A stretch of DNA of 64,000 nt from Ashinkailepas kermadecensis (GCA_034440615.1 JAOTOM010004381.1:124001-188000); one strand, 5' to 3'; shown: positions 32,290 to 42,969, counted from the stretch's first letter. Notes: generated by a model not told the origin, from the sequence alone. Translations and numbers: made by a program.

Positions 32290-33060
32290 TGCAGTGTAGG
32301 GCCCGGTCACCAGTGTCTCGGTGTCCCTCAGGAGAGCCACAGTCGGGAGGTGGACGAGTGGCGACAGTGGGCCGACAGTGTAGGGCTCGGTCACCAGTGT
32401 CTCGGTGTCCCTCAGGAGAGCCACAGTCGGGAGGTGGACGAGTGGCGACAGTGGGCCGACAGTGTAGGGCTCGGTCACCAGTGTCTCGGTGTCCCTCGGA
32501 GAGCCACAGTCTGAGGTGGACGAGTGGCGACAGTGGGCCGACAGTGTAGGGCTCGGTCACCAGTGTCGCGGTGTCCCTCAGGAGAGCCACAGTCGGAGGT
32601 GGACGAGTGGCGACAGCGGGCCGACAGTGTAGGGCCCCGTCACCAGTGTCACGGTGTCCCTCAGGAGAGCCGCAGTCGGGAGGTGGACGAGTGGCGACAG
32701 CGGGCCGACAGTGTAGGGCCCCGTCACCAGTGTCACGGTGTCCCTCAGGAGAGCCACAGTCGGAGGGAGTGAGGTGGAGCGGAGTGGCGACAGCGGGCCG
32801 ACAGTGTAGGGCCCCGTCACCAGTGTCACGGTGTCCCTCAGGAGAGCCGCAGTCGGGAGGTGGACGAGTGGCGACAGCGGGCCGACAGTGTAGGGCCCCG
32901 TCACCAGTGTCACGGTGTCCCTCAGGAGAGCCACAGTCGGGAGGTGGACGAGTGGCGACAGCGGGCCGACAGTGTAGGGCCCCGTCACCAGTGTCTCGGT
33001 GTCCCTCAGGAGAGCCGCAGTCGGGAGGTGGACGAGTGGCGACAGCGGGCCGACAGTCTG
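32290..33060 (+). repeat. 84-bp array carrying the exon 12 acceptor, 9 units
   Basis: Each unit has GTGTCCCTCAG followed by the first 48 bases of exon 12 and then GTGTAGGGCCCCGTCACCAG. Acceptors end at 32331, 32415, 32581, 32664, 32748, 32841, 32925 and 33009; the third unit has lost its AG (CTCGGAG near 32499). Most spacings are 84 (83 and 93 also occur). The last acceptor is the one continued by unique coding sequence. Confidence 0.95.
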
Positions 33061-33152
33061 CAGCAGCAGCTGAGCCAGCTACTGCTGCAGCTGCAGCGGC
33101 AGGAGCGCGAGTTGGCCGAGAAGACGCAGCATCTGCAGCAATTCGAGACCAG
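33010..33152 (+). CDS. osp: osp-like exon 12: coiled coil
   Basis: Acceptor GTGTCCCTCAG, donor ACCAG/GTGTGG, phase 0 to 2. Encodes ESRSREVDEWRQRADSLQQQ, LSQLLLQLQRQERELAEKTQ, HLQQFET. Strong heptads. The first 16 residues are repeated upstream in the array. Using the acceptors at 32841 or 32925 would add two or one 28-residue repeats without a stop. Confidence 0.92.
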
Positions 33153-33477
33153 GTGTGGCCGACGGGACGGAAACTGATGTCGTGCTGTGTCCGAGGGTCT
33201 CGCCGGCGATAGCGATGGAGAACAGTGCTGCTGTAGGGAACAGCTGGATGGCGGTGGTGGTAATAACATTTATAATAGTAGTGATAATACTAGTAGTAGT
33301 AGTGGTAACTGTTAAGCTAATGTTTTTTTTCATTAGGTGTCAAATATCAAGGAATACAGTAGTATGTCGAAATTAGCGACGGTAACTATGTCGTTTAAAG
33401 TACTTTGTTATTCGAACTCAACTTTAAGCTCGTAGCGTGCTTGAAGGCGTACTTTTTTGTCCTTGTGTTGAGAGATA
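33153..33477. other. Intron 12, first part
   Basis: No gene. A GGTAATAAC/TAGTAGTAG trinucleotide-like stretch at about 33255-33305. Confidence 0.6.
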
Positions 33478-33668
33478 CCTAATTTAGGAATAGTTGGTTG
33501 GTTATTGGTTTTACGACACGTCGACCGTTCAATCATGTAGCGTCGCCAATCTCTCACGGCGATTGGTCGCGGGCGAAGAGTAGCGACAGGTGAGACTCGA
33601 ACCAACAACCTTTCGATTGTGAGACGAGCATCTTACCCCTAGACCACTCGTTCCCTAATTCAGGAATA
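33478..33668 (-). mobile_element. Young tRNA-derived SINE (type B), minus strand, 15-bp target-site duplication
   Basis: Element at 33493-33653 flanked by CCTAATTTAGGAATA (33478-33492) and CCTAATTCAGGAATA (33654-33668), one mismatch. On the minus strand it matches the copy at 30075 with only a few differences over about 160 bases, so the family was active recently. Confidence 0.93.
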
Positions 33669-33832
33669 TATTTATTAATGATGAAGATAACAACTCCTAT
33701 ACAACAAGCATGCATTGTATAACAGACTCCATCATAAGTAATCTGAAATTGTGCAACGAGATGTCCGTGCATCACGATCCGTAATGATGAGGGAAATTCA
33801 GATTAGATCCTTACTTGAGGGAAATTCAGATT

Positions 33833-35930
33833 AGACATGTCCCCCAAAAGCAAAGGCGCAAAAGAAGAGTAGGAAAGCCAGCATGGCTTACACCAGATTT
33901 GACAAAAGCATTAAGGCTAAGAAAGATGCATTTAGAGTATTTAAGGAAGCTTCAAATATAGTAAATCTAAGGTTGTATCAAAAAGCTAGCGACGCTGTGA
34001 AACAGAAAACCAGAGCAGCAAAGCGAGCAAAAGAATTGGATTTGGCTAGGAACTGTGATGGGGACAGTAAAAAGATCTTTAGTTTCTACAAGCTAAGTAA
34101 AGTTTCAAGCACAATTGGTCCACTGGAAGTAAATGGGATTATATTGAGTGAGGATAGTGAGATGGTTGAGGAATTGAGCAAGCAGTTTAAATCAGTGTTT
34201 ACATTGGAGGATGTGACAAATCTGCCAACTGTGAACCACAGCCCAGCAACAGGTGATCAGTTACATGATGTTGATTTCATTGACAGTGATGTTGTTTTGA
34301 ATTACGTCAGGAAAATAAAGCCAAACAAGGCAGCAGGACCTGATGGAATTTATGCTAGGGTATTGCGGGAAGCTGAAAAAGAATTGTCAATTCCACTCAG
34401 TATCATATTTTGTAGATCAGTTTCACAAAATGAAATTCCAACCGATTGGAAAAGGACGAATGTAGTTCCTATTTTCAAGAAAGGTGAAAGAGGGAAAGTT
34501 GAACACTATAGGCACGTAAGCCTCACATCACTAGTCTGCAAGGTACTTGAATCAATTATCAAGGATAAAATAGTTAGTTTTCTGGAAGGAAACAGAGTGA
34601 TTCAAGATACTCAACATGGGTTTAGAAAAGGGCGATCGTGTCTCACAAATCTCTTGGACTTTTTTAATGTTGCTACAGAACGATTTGATAAGGGAAATCA
34701 GGTTGATGTAGCATATCTTGACTTTAGCAAGGCCTTTGACAAGGTACCTCATAAACGGTTAATGATGCAGCTTCAGGCCCATGGTATCGTGGGTAACATC
34801 CTAAAATGGATAGGGTTGTGGCTTTCAGATAGACAGCAGAGAGTGATGCTAAATGGTACAAAATCATCATGGCAAAATGTTCTTAGTGGAGTCCCCCAAG
34901 GGTCAGTACTGGGACCACTATTGTTCATTATGTTTGTAAATAACATTGAAAGTGGCCTAAGCAGTAAGGTTTTGAAATTTGCAGATGATTTGAAGGTCTT
35001 TAGGGCAATAACAGGGCACAATGAGCAGGTCTTGCTGCAGAAAGACTTAGACGAGCTTGTGGAGTGGTCCGAAAAGTGGCAAATGAAATTTAATTTTGAT
35101 AAGTGCAAAATCATGCATGTAGGTAGGCAGCATATGAAGGCTCCATACTTGATGGGTGGCCAAGTACTATCTGTGACTCAGCAGAAGAAGGACTTAGGTG
35201 TTATTTTTAACACAAAATTGGGGCATCAGAACAGACCAAAGAAGCCAGGAAGAAGGCACTAAGAATGCTTGGGGCAATAAATAGGAATGTATCATACAAA
35301 AGTGAGGAAGTCAGCGGGAAGCTTTATTGTGCATATGTCAGGCCACATCTGGAATATTGTGTCCAAGCTTGGCCCCTAGTTATGAAAAAGATTGTTGGCT
35401 TTTAGAGAGAGTACAAAAGAGGGCACCACAAATGGTGAATGGTATGGGCAACCTGGCATATGAGGAAAGATTGAAGAAATTGAATATTTTTTCACTTAGA
35501 TATAGAAGGCTGAGAGGAGATCTCATCGAGGTCTTTAAATTTGTTCATGGTCAGGAACAGAGTTATCTCAGGGAACTGTTTGAATTTAACAGAAATGATG
35601 CAATTAGAGGTCATCAATTCAAAATTAAAGTTAATTACAGCAGGACAAGGTTAAGACAGTCCTTCTTCACCAACAGGGTAGTAGAACACTGGAACCAGCT
35701 GCCAGAAACCATTGTCAGTAGCAACACACTGAACATCTTTAAGAACAGCATAGACAATCATTATAAGAATAGGGGGCTTGTTTTTCTGTATTCCAGGGAG
35801 AGTTGATCAACACATTTGATGGACAACTGGTTCAGTGTACAGAGTGCAACCAAGGAGGGCCCTTGTGGCTCATAGTTGCACTGATCTTTTATGTCTTTAT
35901 ATCTTTTTATGTCTTTATGAGCATAAGCGT
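33833..35930 (+). mobile_element. 5'-truncated non-LTR retrotransposon with reverse transcriptase
   Basis: Main ORF 33883-35262 carries the reverse-transcriptase core: AAGPDG, FRKGRSCLTNLL, YLDFSKAFDKVPHKRL, GVPQGSVLGPLLF and the catalytic KFADDLKVF. Frame breaks lie near 33905, 35225 and 35373; the C-terminal part continues to 35806 (ERVQKRAPQMVNGM, VVEHWNQLPETIV). The endonuclease domain is missing, so the copy is 5'-truncated and dead. Jockey/CR1-like by motif order. It is AT-rich unlike the surrounding gene. The 3' end is uncertain, near the TTTATGTCTTTA repeats at about 35900-35930. Confidence 0.92.
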
Positions 35931-36292
35931 GATGCTGCGCCGTGGGGAGGGGGGGCGTGACCAGTGGACCGGCGAGAAGCCTCGTGCAACGGAGCAGTGG
36001 CGGCATGAGGGAGGAGAGTGTAATGTAGCGGGTCAGAGTGAGCTGGGGACAGCACCAGACAGTGGTTGGAGCACCAGACCTCTGCACCACAGACAGTGGC
36101 TGGAGCACCAGACTTCTGCACCACAGACAGTGGCTGGAGCTTGACAAGTATGCCTGTGTTGTAACCCATGATCAAAGTGCGCTCACCGGCAGACATGATC
36201 AAGCTAACACATGATCAAGTGCATTCCCAGCTTGTACGCCGGGTCTGCATGTCATACCACCGGCTCTGAGTGCTGCTGGGCTCCCGCCGCAG
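35931..36292. other. Intron 12, last part
   Basis: A short tandem repeat at about 36065-36140 (GACAGTGGCTGGAGCACCAG, ACCTCTGCACCACA). Otherwise nothing recognised. Confidence 0.65.
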
Positions 36293-36397
36293 ATACCACG
36301 AGCTGTTGGCGCGGTCGGAGCAGGTGCAGGCAGCCGAGACAGACGTGTCGGCCGACGGTCACCAGTGGCGCCGCCACTACGAGAAACTCGAGGAAAG
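36293..36397 (+). CDS. osp: osp-like exon 13: coiled coil
   Basis: Acceptor CTCCCGCCGCAG, donor GAAAG/GTGAGT, phase 2 to 2. AG plus A gives Arg, then YHELLARSEQVQAAETDVSA, DGHQWRRHYEKLEE. Charged helical segment; HQWRRHYEKLEE is a typical heptad stretch. Confidence 0.9.
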
Positions 36398-36789
36398 GTG
36401 AGTAGCGCACACCTCCCCGCGTGTCGCGTACAACACTTCTTGGTGGAGTTATCGCAGGCGGAACAGCCACCAACTCTCCAACACGACGTAGTTTATTCAA
36501 GCAATTCCAGGAATTCTTCATCTTATCCTAAGTTTGTAACTATCCAAGGATTGGGTTTTGCATTGGTTTTGTAAATATCATGTTTTTCATGTATTTTATA
36601 ATTATATATTTCACAAATAGGCAGTGGCTTCGTAATCGAAGCTGATGCCCATTGCAGGAATTTCTGGAGTTTTGCTTCAGATATTTTAAAAGATGCACGC
36701 AGGGATGCACATAGGGAATGCACGTGCTCGGTGCCGTCCAGTGTCGGTGCTGTGGGATCATTGGAGGCCAAACTATCGCTAAACAAAAC
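36398..36789. other. Intron 13, first part
   Basis: No gene or repeat recognised. Confidence 0.6.
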
Positions 36790-37180
36790 ACGTCCATCAT
36801 CACAGCCCACACGCGTCCATGATCGCGGCCCACACGCGTCCATGATCACAGCCCACACGACTCCACGATCACAGCCCACACGCGTCCATGATCGCAGCTC
36901 ACACGCCTCCATGATCACAGCCCACACGCGTCCTTGGTCACAGCCCACACGCCTCCATGATCGCAGCCCACACGCGTGCCCCATTGCAACCTACCCACAT
37001 GCACCATCGCAGCCCACCAACGTGAACCATGATAGCCCACACATGCACCATTACAGCCCACCAGCGTGAACCATAGCAGCCCACACATGTGTACCATCGC
37101 AGCCCTAAACGTGAACATTGCAGCTGACATACGTGGACCATTGCAGCTTACATGCGTGGACCATTGCAGCCCGCGCCCGT
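36790..37180. repeat. About 20-30 bp degenerate repeat
   Basis: Copies of CATGATCACAGCCCACACGC, then a drifted form CACATGCACCATCGCAGCCC. Ends shortly before exon 14. Confidence 0.88.
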
Positions 37181-37201
37181 GTACTATCGCAGCCCAGTGA
37201 A

Positions 37202-37279
37202 GTGGATCACTGCTGTCCTGACGCGCAGTGACCGTCTCCGGTGGATCACTGCTGTCCTGACGCGCAGTGACCGTCTCCG
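37202..37279 (+). repeat. 39-bp perfect duplication abutting the exon 14 acceptor
   Basis: Two copies of GTGGATCACTGCTGTCCTGA, CGCGCAGTGACCGTCTCCG. The second runs straight into GTGCAG and exon 14, so the branch-point and tract region is duplicated. Confidence 0.95.
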
Positions 37280-37285
37280 GTGCAG

Positions 37286-37427
37286 GTACCTGAAGGACCA
37301 CGCAGAGTGGGAGCAGAAGCTGGCCAGCACCGAGCAGCGGCTGCGGCAGCTGCTGGAGACGCAGGAGGCGCAGGCCGAGACGGACCGGACCGTGCAGCAG
37401 CTCACTGTGCAGCTGCGGCAAGCGGAG
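37286..37427 (+). CDS. osp: osp-like exon 14: coiled coil
   Basis: Acceptor CTCCGGTGCAG, donor GCGGAG/GTGAGC, phase 2 to 0. Encodes R, then YLKDHAEWEQKLASTEQRLR, QLLETQEAQAETDRTVQQLT, VQLRQAE. Strong, uninterrupted heptads. Confidence 0.93.
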
Positions 37428-37625
37428 GTGAGCCTGCCTGTTGATCTGTCTCGCCTCGGCGCTCCACACCGACCCGAGGTACGGCAGCCAAACGGTGCAC
37501 CTCCGGACAGGCCTGTTGATCTGTCTCGCCTCGGCGCTCCACACCGACCCGGGGTACGGCAGCCAAACTGTGCACCTCCAGACAGGCCTGTTGATCTGTC
37601 TCGTCGCGGCGCTCCACATCAGCCC
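37428..37625. repeat. About 75-bp repeat after the exon 14 donor, 2-3 copies
   Basis: GCCTGTTGATCTGTCTCGCC, TCGGCGCTCCACACCGACCC, GGTACGGCAGCCAAAC. It begins five bases after the donor GTGAG and ends near 37612. Confidence 0.88.
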
Positions 37626-37947
37626 CAGACGCCGCTGCCGACCAGAGCGCCCCGGGCCCTGGACGTGCCGTTGACGGTGCCGCTCCTGCGCACGCGACAA
37701 TCGGCTAGAGCAGGCGTCACCGTGCCGGTTGCGGGTCGGAAGTACTTGCGCCACCCTCTGCCGCATGCTTCCTGGTGAAGGTAGACCGCGCCGTGACCCA
37801 CCCGGGTGCCGTCACCCACTGACTGCGGCGGCGGCGGCGTGTTCCGGTCCCCTGTCCGCTGTGTGCCGGCGGCCACAGACAGGATGTCGGATGTGAATGC
37901 CTTTTTCGCTTCAAGAGGTTCTGTGCGATGACTCTCATTGTTGCATC

Positions 37948-38382
37948 TGGACAGCTCCGATTGGACAGCTCCGATTGGACAGCTCTGATTGGACAGCTCT
38001 GATTGGACAGCTCTGATTGGACAGCTCTGATTGGACAGCTCTGATTGGACAGCTCTGATTGGACAGCTCTGATTGCACAGCTCTGATTGGACAGCTCTGA
38101 TTGCACATCTCTGATTGGACAGCTCTGATTGGACAGCTCTGATTGGACAGCTCCGATTGGACAGCTCTGATTGGACAGCTCTGATTGGACAGCTCTGATT
38201 GGAAGCTCTGATTGGACAGTCGATTGGACAGCTCTGATTGGACAGCTCTGATTGGACAGCTCTGATTGGACAGCTCTGATTGGACAGCTCTGATTGGACA
38301 GCTCTGATTGGACAGCTCTGATTGGACAGCTCTGATTGGACAGCTCCGATTGGACAGCTCTGATTGGACAGCTCCGATTTTA
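37948..38382. repeat. 14-bp minisatellite, about 31 copies
   Basis: Unit GACAGCTCTGATTG, with a few CCGATTG variants and one truncated unit near 38215. 37626-37947 holds no recognised feature. Confidence 0.96.
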
Positions 38383-38402
38383 TCGCGAACGTGTCCACTA
38401 CA

Positions 38403-39090
38403 GTGGTCTACTGTAGTGGACACGTCCGCAGTTGTCCGTCACGTGACGTCGACTGACGCGGCACCGTCCGTCACGTGACGTCGACTGACGCGGCACTGTC
38501 CGCCACGTGACGTCGACTGACGCGGCACTGTCCGTCACGTGACGTCGACTGACGCGGCACTGTCCGTCACGTGACGTCGACTGACGCGGCACCGTCCGAC
38601 ATGTGACGTCGACTGACGCGGCACTGTCCGTCCCGTGACGTCGACTGACGCGGCACTGTCCGTCCCGTGACGTCGACCGAACGGACTGTGGTCGACTGAC
38701 GCGGCACTGTCCGTCCCGTGACGTCGACTGACGCGACACTGTCCGCCACGTGACGTCGACTGACGCGACACTGTCCGTCCCGTGACGTCGACTGACGCGG
38801 CACTGTCCGCCACGTGACGTCGACTGACGCGGCACTGTCCGTCCCGTGACGTCGACTGACGCGGCACTGTCCGTCCCGTGACGTCGACTGACGCGGCACT
38901 GTCCGTCCCGTGACGTCGACTGACGCGGCACTGTCCGCCACGTGACGTCGACTGACGCGGCACTGTCCGTCACGTGACGTCGACTGACGCGGCACTGTCC
39001 GTCCCGTGACGTCGACTGACGCGGCACTGTCCGTCCCGTGACGTCGACTGACGCGGCACTGTCCGTCCCGTGACGTCGACTGACGCGGCT
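38403..39090 (+). repeat. 32-bp CRE-like array up to the exon 15 acceptor, about 21 copies
   Basis: Unit CACTGTCCGTCCCGTGACGT, CGACTGACGCGG. The last unit runs into GACTGACGCGG, then CTTCCGCAG and exon 15. Each unit carries TGACGTCG and many carry CACGTGAC, so dozens of bZIP/bHLH-like sites lie in tandem. Confidence 0.96.
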
Positions 39091-39097
39091 TCCGCAG

Positions 39098-39199
39098 GCT
39101 CAGATGCGGTCGCTGGCGGACCAGGTGGAGGTGGCTCAGTGCTCGCGCCAGCAGGAGGTGCACCAGCTGCGGCAGCAGGTCACCACCTGCGAGACGGAG
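39098..39199 (+). CDS. osp: osp-like exon 15: coiled coil
   Basis: Acceptor GGCTTCCGCAG, donor ACGGAG/GTCAGT, phase 0 to 0. Encodes AQMRSLADQVEVAQCSRQQE, VHQLRQQVTTCETE. Heptad-rich. Confidence 0.92.
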
Positions 39200-39712
39200 G
39201 TCAGTGGCGCGCAGGTCAAGGTCACCGCAGCCGGCCGAGGTCACCCGCATGCTATTGTTGTCGGCCACACAGTCACCTCGTGCAAGCTTAGCCTGGCTCT
39301 CACTGCCTACCTGGCTGCATGACCTCTGCAGTCGATGCGCCCCTAAACCGCAATCACTGCCTACCTAGCAACTGGGCTTACAGCCAGGCATCAAACTCTG
39401 CATCGGCCCCGCCACCCACCTGCTCTGTGTTCACTCCCTCTCCCCACGCGCCCTTGTGACACCATACAGTCCTTGATATGATGCTCGCGATCCGCTGCTA
39501 TGGCCCCATGTGCCCCCTACGGCCCCGTCACCCAACCGTTCCATGTTCCGTGCACCGTGCAGTCCCTGATGTGACCCTCGCGATTCGCTGCTATGACCCC
39601 ATGGTTCCTGATGTCATCCCTACGAACAACCATCACACTTGATGTGACACTCGTCACCCCAGATACGACGGCAGGTCGCAGCGCATGACCGCATGATCGC
39701 GTGACCGCACAG
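39200..39712. other. Intron 15
   Basis: A SINE tail fragment (GCAGTCGATGCGCCCCTAAA) at about 39326-39352. A loosely duplicated stretch at 39470-39660 (GATCCGCTGCTATGGCCCCA, GATTCGCTGCTATGACCCCA). No gene. Confidence 0.6.
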
Positions 39713-39864
39713 ATGGCGCGACTGCGTGCGGAGCTGGAGACGCAGCAGAGCAAGCGCGACGCCATCAAGCAGGACAAGTCTGAGGTGTACAAGCTGAAGG
39801 ATCTGGTGCACGAGCTGCGCTCCCTCCTGGAGGACCGCAGCACGGAGCTGGAGAAACAGCGCAG
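39713..39864 (+). CDS. osp: osp-like exon 16: coiled coil
   Basis: Acceptor GTGACCGCACAG, donor CGCAG/GTGGGG, phase 0 to 2. Encodes MARLRAELETQQSKRDAIKQ, DKSEVYKLKDLVHELRSLLE, DRSTELEKQR. The Met is internal. Among the clearest coiled-coil exons. Confidence 0.94.
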
Positions 39865-40069
39865 GTGGGGGTCACGCGCGCTGACGACGTGTCGCGTGAT
39901 AGGTCGCGTGAGGTCAAGTGTTACGTGACAAGTCCCGTGAGGTCAGGTGTCACGTGACCTTACGTGTCACGTGCCAGGTCACGTGGCAGGTCGTGTGTGT
40001 GGCCGGTCGTGTGACGTGTTGGGTCACGTGTCGCGCTTCGAGCTGGCTGACGTGTCGATATACCTGGCG

Positions 40070-40155
40070 GCATCTGAGTGGGTTAAGGTGGAGATAGCTA
40101 CTCCACGGTGAAAATGCACTCGATGCGTCCCTAAGCCCAAACAACCAACCAAGGC
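40070..40155 (+). mobile_element. SINE tail remnant
   Basis: TCTGAGTGGGTTAAGGTGGA, then CACTCGATGCGTCCCTAAGC and CCAAACAACCAACC. Sits in intron 16 (39865-40220), which otherwise has CACGTGAC-rich sequence at 39920-40030. Confidence 0.6.
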
Positions 40156-40220
40156 GGAGACCAGTCTGGAGCCCGAGCATATCAGCACAATGCCGGCACT
40201 GACATCGTGTACTGCTCCAG

Positions 40221-40388
40221 GGAAGCCCGGGAGGCCCGTCAGGAGCTGGCTGAAGTGCGTCAGGAGCTGGAGACGGTCCGCTCCAGACTGCAACAAGGAA
40301 TCGAAGAGAACGAATCGCTGACGACACAGCTGCGGGAGCTGAGATCCAACCCGGCTCTGACGGCCAGTCCGGCTCTGGGCACCTCCAG
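40221..40388 (+). CDS. osp: osp-like exon 17: coiled coil
   Basis: Acceptor TACTGCTCCAG, donor CTCCAG/GTCAGT, phase 2 to 2. Encodes REAREARQELAEVRQELETV, RSRLQQGIEENESLTTQLRE, LRSNPALTASPALGTS. The coil ends in a Pro/Ala/Ser hinge. The hinge codons CCGGCTCTG(GGC)ACCTCCAG and the donor are repeated downstream. Confidence 0.92.
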
Positions 40389-40615
40389 GTCAGTACAGTC
40401 AGTCTCTGGGTACCTTCAGGTCAGTACAGTCCGGCTCTGGGCACCTCCAGGTCAGTACAATTCGGCCCTGGGTACCTCTAGGGCAGTATAGTCTGACTCT
40501 GGGCACTTCCAGGTCAGTGCAGTTCGGCCCTGGGTACCTCTAGGTCAGTGAAGTTCGTCTCTGAACACCTTCAAGTCAGTACAGTTCTACTTTGGGTGCC
40601 TCTAGGCACTGGACG
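40365..40615 (+). repeat. About 31-bp array carrying the exon 17 donor, 6-8 units
   Basis: Unit GGCTCTGGGCACCTCCAGGT, CAGTACAGTCC. AG/GTCAGT donors recur near 40389, 40418, 40449, 40511 and 40542. Units are not a multiple of three. Confidence 0.9.
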
Positions 40616-40865
40616 GATCTAGGATTTCGTCGGGAGGGGCGGAAGAATACTTGTGAGAGACACCATTTTCCCGGAGGCACCTTTTCTACTCCGTAGAGCA
40701 ACCGGCCACACCAGTACATTGCTTCAGTGATCCTGTTGTATGCACACCCACGAACAGGTTGTCGGCTTTGCCAGCTTTTTCTCACCGAGACGCATTGACG
40801 ACGTCTGTGCCGTGGTCAAGTGTCAAGTGTCAAGTGTCAAGTCAACTGGATTGATATGTCCCCAT

Positions 40866-40922
40866 ATGGGCGCTATATGATCAACATGGTCGACGCGCCC
40901 TAAAGCCCAAATAACAAACGAT
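40866..40922 (+). mobile_element. SINE tail remnant
   Basis: GGGCGCTATATGATCAACAT, GGTCGACGCGCCCTAAAGCC, CAAATAAC. Almost identical to 11189-11246. Confidence 0.7.
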
Positions 40923-41089
40923 ATGTCCCCATGGCGTCAGGTGTCAAACTGGGTTGATATGTGCCTACGGCACCAGAGAGTGCCACTATGGTACATAAAT
41001 ACCCTTGACCTGGTAGCAATGGGAAGATTTTGCAAAATCTTCTCAGTCACAACGCTCTACCGCGAAGCATATGTAGCACATCAAAAGGA

Positions 41090-41285
41090 AGAAATGGTGT
41101 GGGTCACGAGCCTAGTTGGAGCTCTGGTATCACGGTGTGTGTCACGAGGCTACCTGGTGCTCTGGTATCACAGTACGGGTCACGAGCCTACCTGGAGCTC
41201 TTGTATCACAGTATGGATTGCGAGCCTACCTGGACCTCTGGTATCACTATGTGGGTCACAAGCCGACCGTAAGCTCTGGTATTGT
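41090..41285. repeat. About 42-47 bp degenerate repeat, 4-5 copies
   Basis: Copies of GGGTCACGAGCCTACCTGGA, GCTCTGGTATCACAGT. 40616-40865 and 41286-42186 contain nothing else that I can identify. Confidence 0.88.
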
Positions 41286-42186
41286 CACTGGGATGGGGGA
41301 GGGGGCGATATTTTCGCCCTCAGCATATGCAAGCGAATTGTTGCCGTACTGTGACCGACGCAATGTCATAACACAATAATAATTACAAGACAAAGGTCAG
41401 GTCAGTCGGGGTAAAATGGAGTCAACAGTAAAACGCGAAGATCAAAACGCATGGCTCGACGATTTTGTCAGCATGGTAACCTTTCACGATCAGCATGCCT
41501 GTTCTACATTTGACATGACCTTCATGATGTTCTGAGGTCAATTCTGAAATTGTTTGCACGCCGTGTGCGATCCATGCCCACTGCCCATTCGTGCGAGAAC
41601 AACATTAATGTAGCACTATCTGATCTTGCTAAATCAGATCTGCGTTTGGTGTAGCAGGTACACATCGGCAGATGGTACGGCACTTCAGGCTATTAGAGTT
41701 CCGCCTCCATCCTGTCGAAATGATCGCCCCTGATCGTCTGCCCCCTCCTGCACTGATGACACCGACTGCTGGACCGGTCGGCCGACTGACTGGCCAACTC
41801 CCCAGACCACTGATGTCAGTGTTCGGACTTGGAACGTTATAAGACGAGCTAGGTGCGTGTCAGCTGATAGCTGGGTATGACGGAGAGGTATCTCTACCCA
41901 AAAAGACAGATGGATGGGCATCTTACCACCACCACCACCAGGTCCTGTGCTAAACAAACAAAAATAGCATAATACATACAGCGTCGACCATCACGAAACA
42001 ACTTGGAGCGTACCTCCCCCGTCCACTTCTCAGCCCTACATCACGTCTACCGGTATTCCGCTGTTTTTTTTAGTCTCCGTGATATGTATGAGAGTGTCCT
42101 TGACCCGGATGACCTGTCCGTGTCCCACGTCACATCTCAGTGACCCTTGTGACCCGACCTTGACCCACGCGACTTTCCCGCCACAG

Positions 42187-42291
42187 GGAGCGATTCTCGT
42201 CGCGAAGACAGCTGCAGGTGTGCAGGATCGAGTCTCTCAGCGACCTGACGGCCGGAGTACAGGTCGACACGGAGGGCATGAGTCGCCACAG
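42187..42291 (+). CDS. osp: osp-like exon 18
   Basis: Acceptor TTCCCGCCACAG, donor CACAG/GTCAGC, phase 2 to 2. Encodes RERFSSRRQLQVCRIESLSD, LTAGVQVDTEGMSRH. Less regular heptads; possibly a break in the rod. Confidence 0.88.
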
Positions 42292-42824
42292 GTCAGCTCT
42301 GGCTCGTGTTGACCTTTTTCACGTGTTAGGACCGGCTCAGTTATCCGTGGCCTGCGTGCGTGCGGGCAATGTGCGTGTGCGCGTTCGTGTCCTGGTGGTT
42401 GGCTTGAAGCTGTTGTGGAGGTTTGGTAGATAGAATAGTCATCTCGCATAGCTTCCGCGTACGGTGTGGCCTACGACGCGTATGGGAAAAGATGCCTTTG
42501 ACCTGCCCTGTAGTGCCATTGTTTGGCCAAAGTGTAAAAATAACTAAGTAATATTCGAGGTCATTTGCTTTCCCTGGTGACACAAAACGCACTTTTTTTT
42601 CACCGGTTGTGTCTCGATTGAGGGCGAAATGGCGATGCGTGCCACTCGCATACCCCTTCGATTGCTTAGTTGAGTTGATCAGGCTCATCTCGTACGCAGA
42701 AGAATAGCGGAACGTGAATAAAGGAATCGCCAGCCTTCTCCACGAAAATAGCCTAAGTTGCAAGGTTGCGTGTTTGGTTGTGTGGCTGCTGGGACGTGTT
42801 CAATGGCGTTTGGCTGTCCGACAG
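42292..42824. other. Intron 18, no gene seen
   Basis: Unremarkable sequence of 533 bases. Confidence 0.6.
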
Positions 42825-42969
42825 ACTGCTGGAGGAATACGACTCGCTGCGCGAGAGGTTCGACAAGGCGATCAGTGAGATCCGCGCTCTGAAGCGACAG
42901 CTGCGCGAGGTGCATGCCGCCCAGGACAAGGCGGAGCTGGAGTGGGCCCGACTGCGGTCAGAGCTGCAG
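42825..42969 (+). CDS. osp: osp-like exon 19: coiled coil
   Basis: Acceptor GGCTGTCCGACAG, donor CTGCAG/GTAAGA, phase 2 to 0. Encodes RLLEEYDSLRERFDKAISEI, RALKRQLREVHAAQDKAELE, WARLRSELQ. Excellent heptads. Confidence 0.94.
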
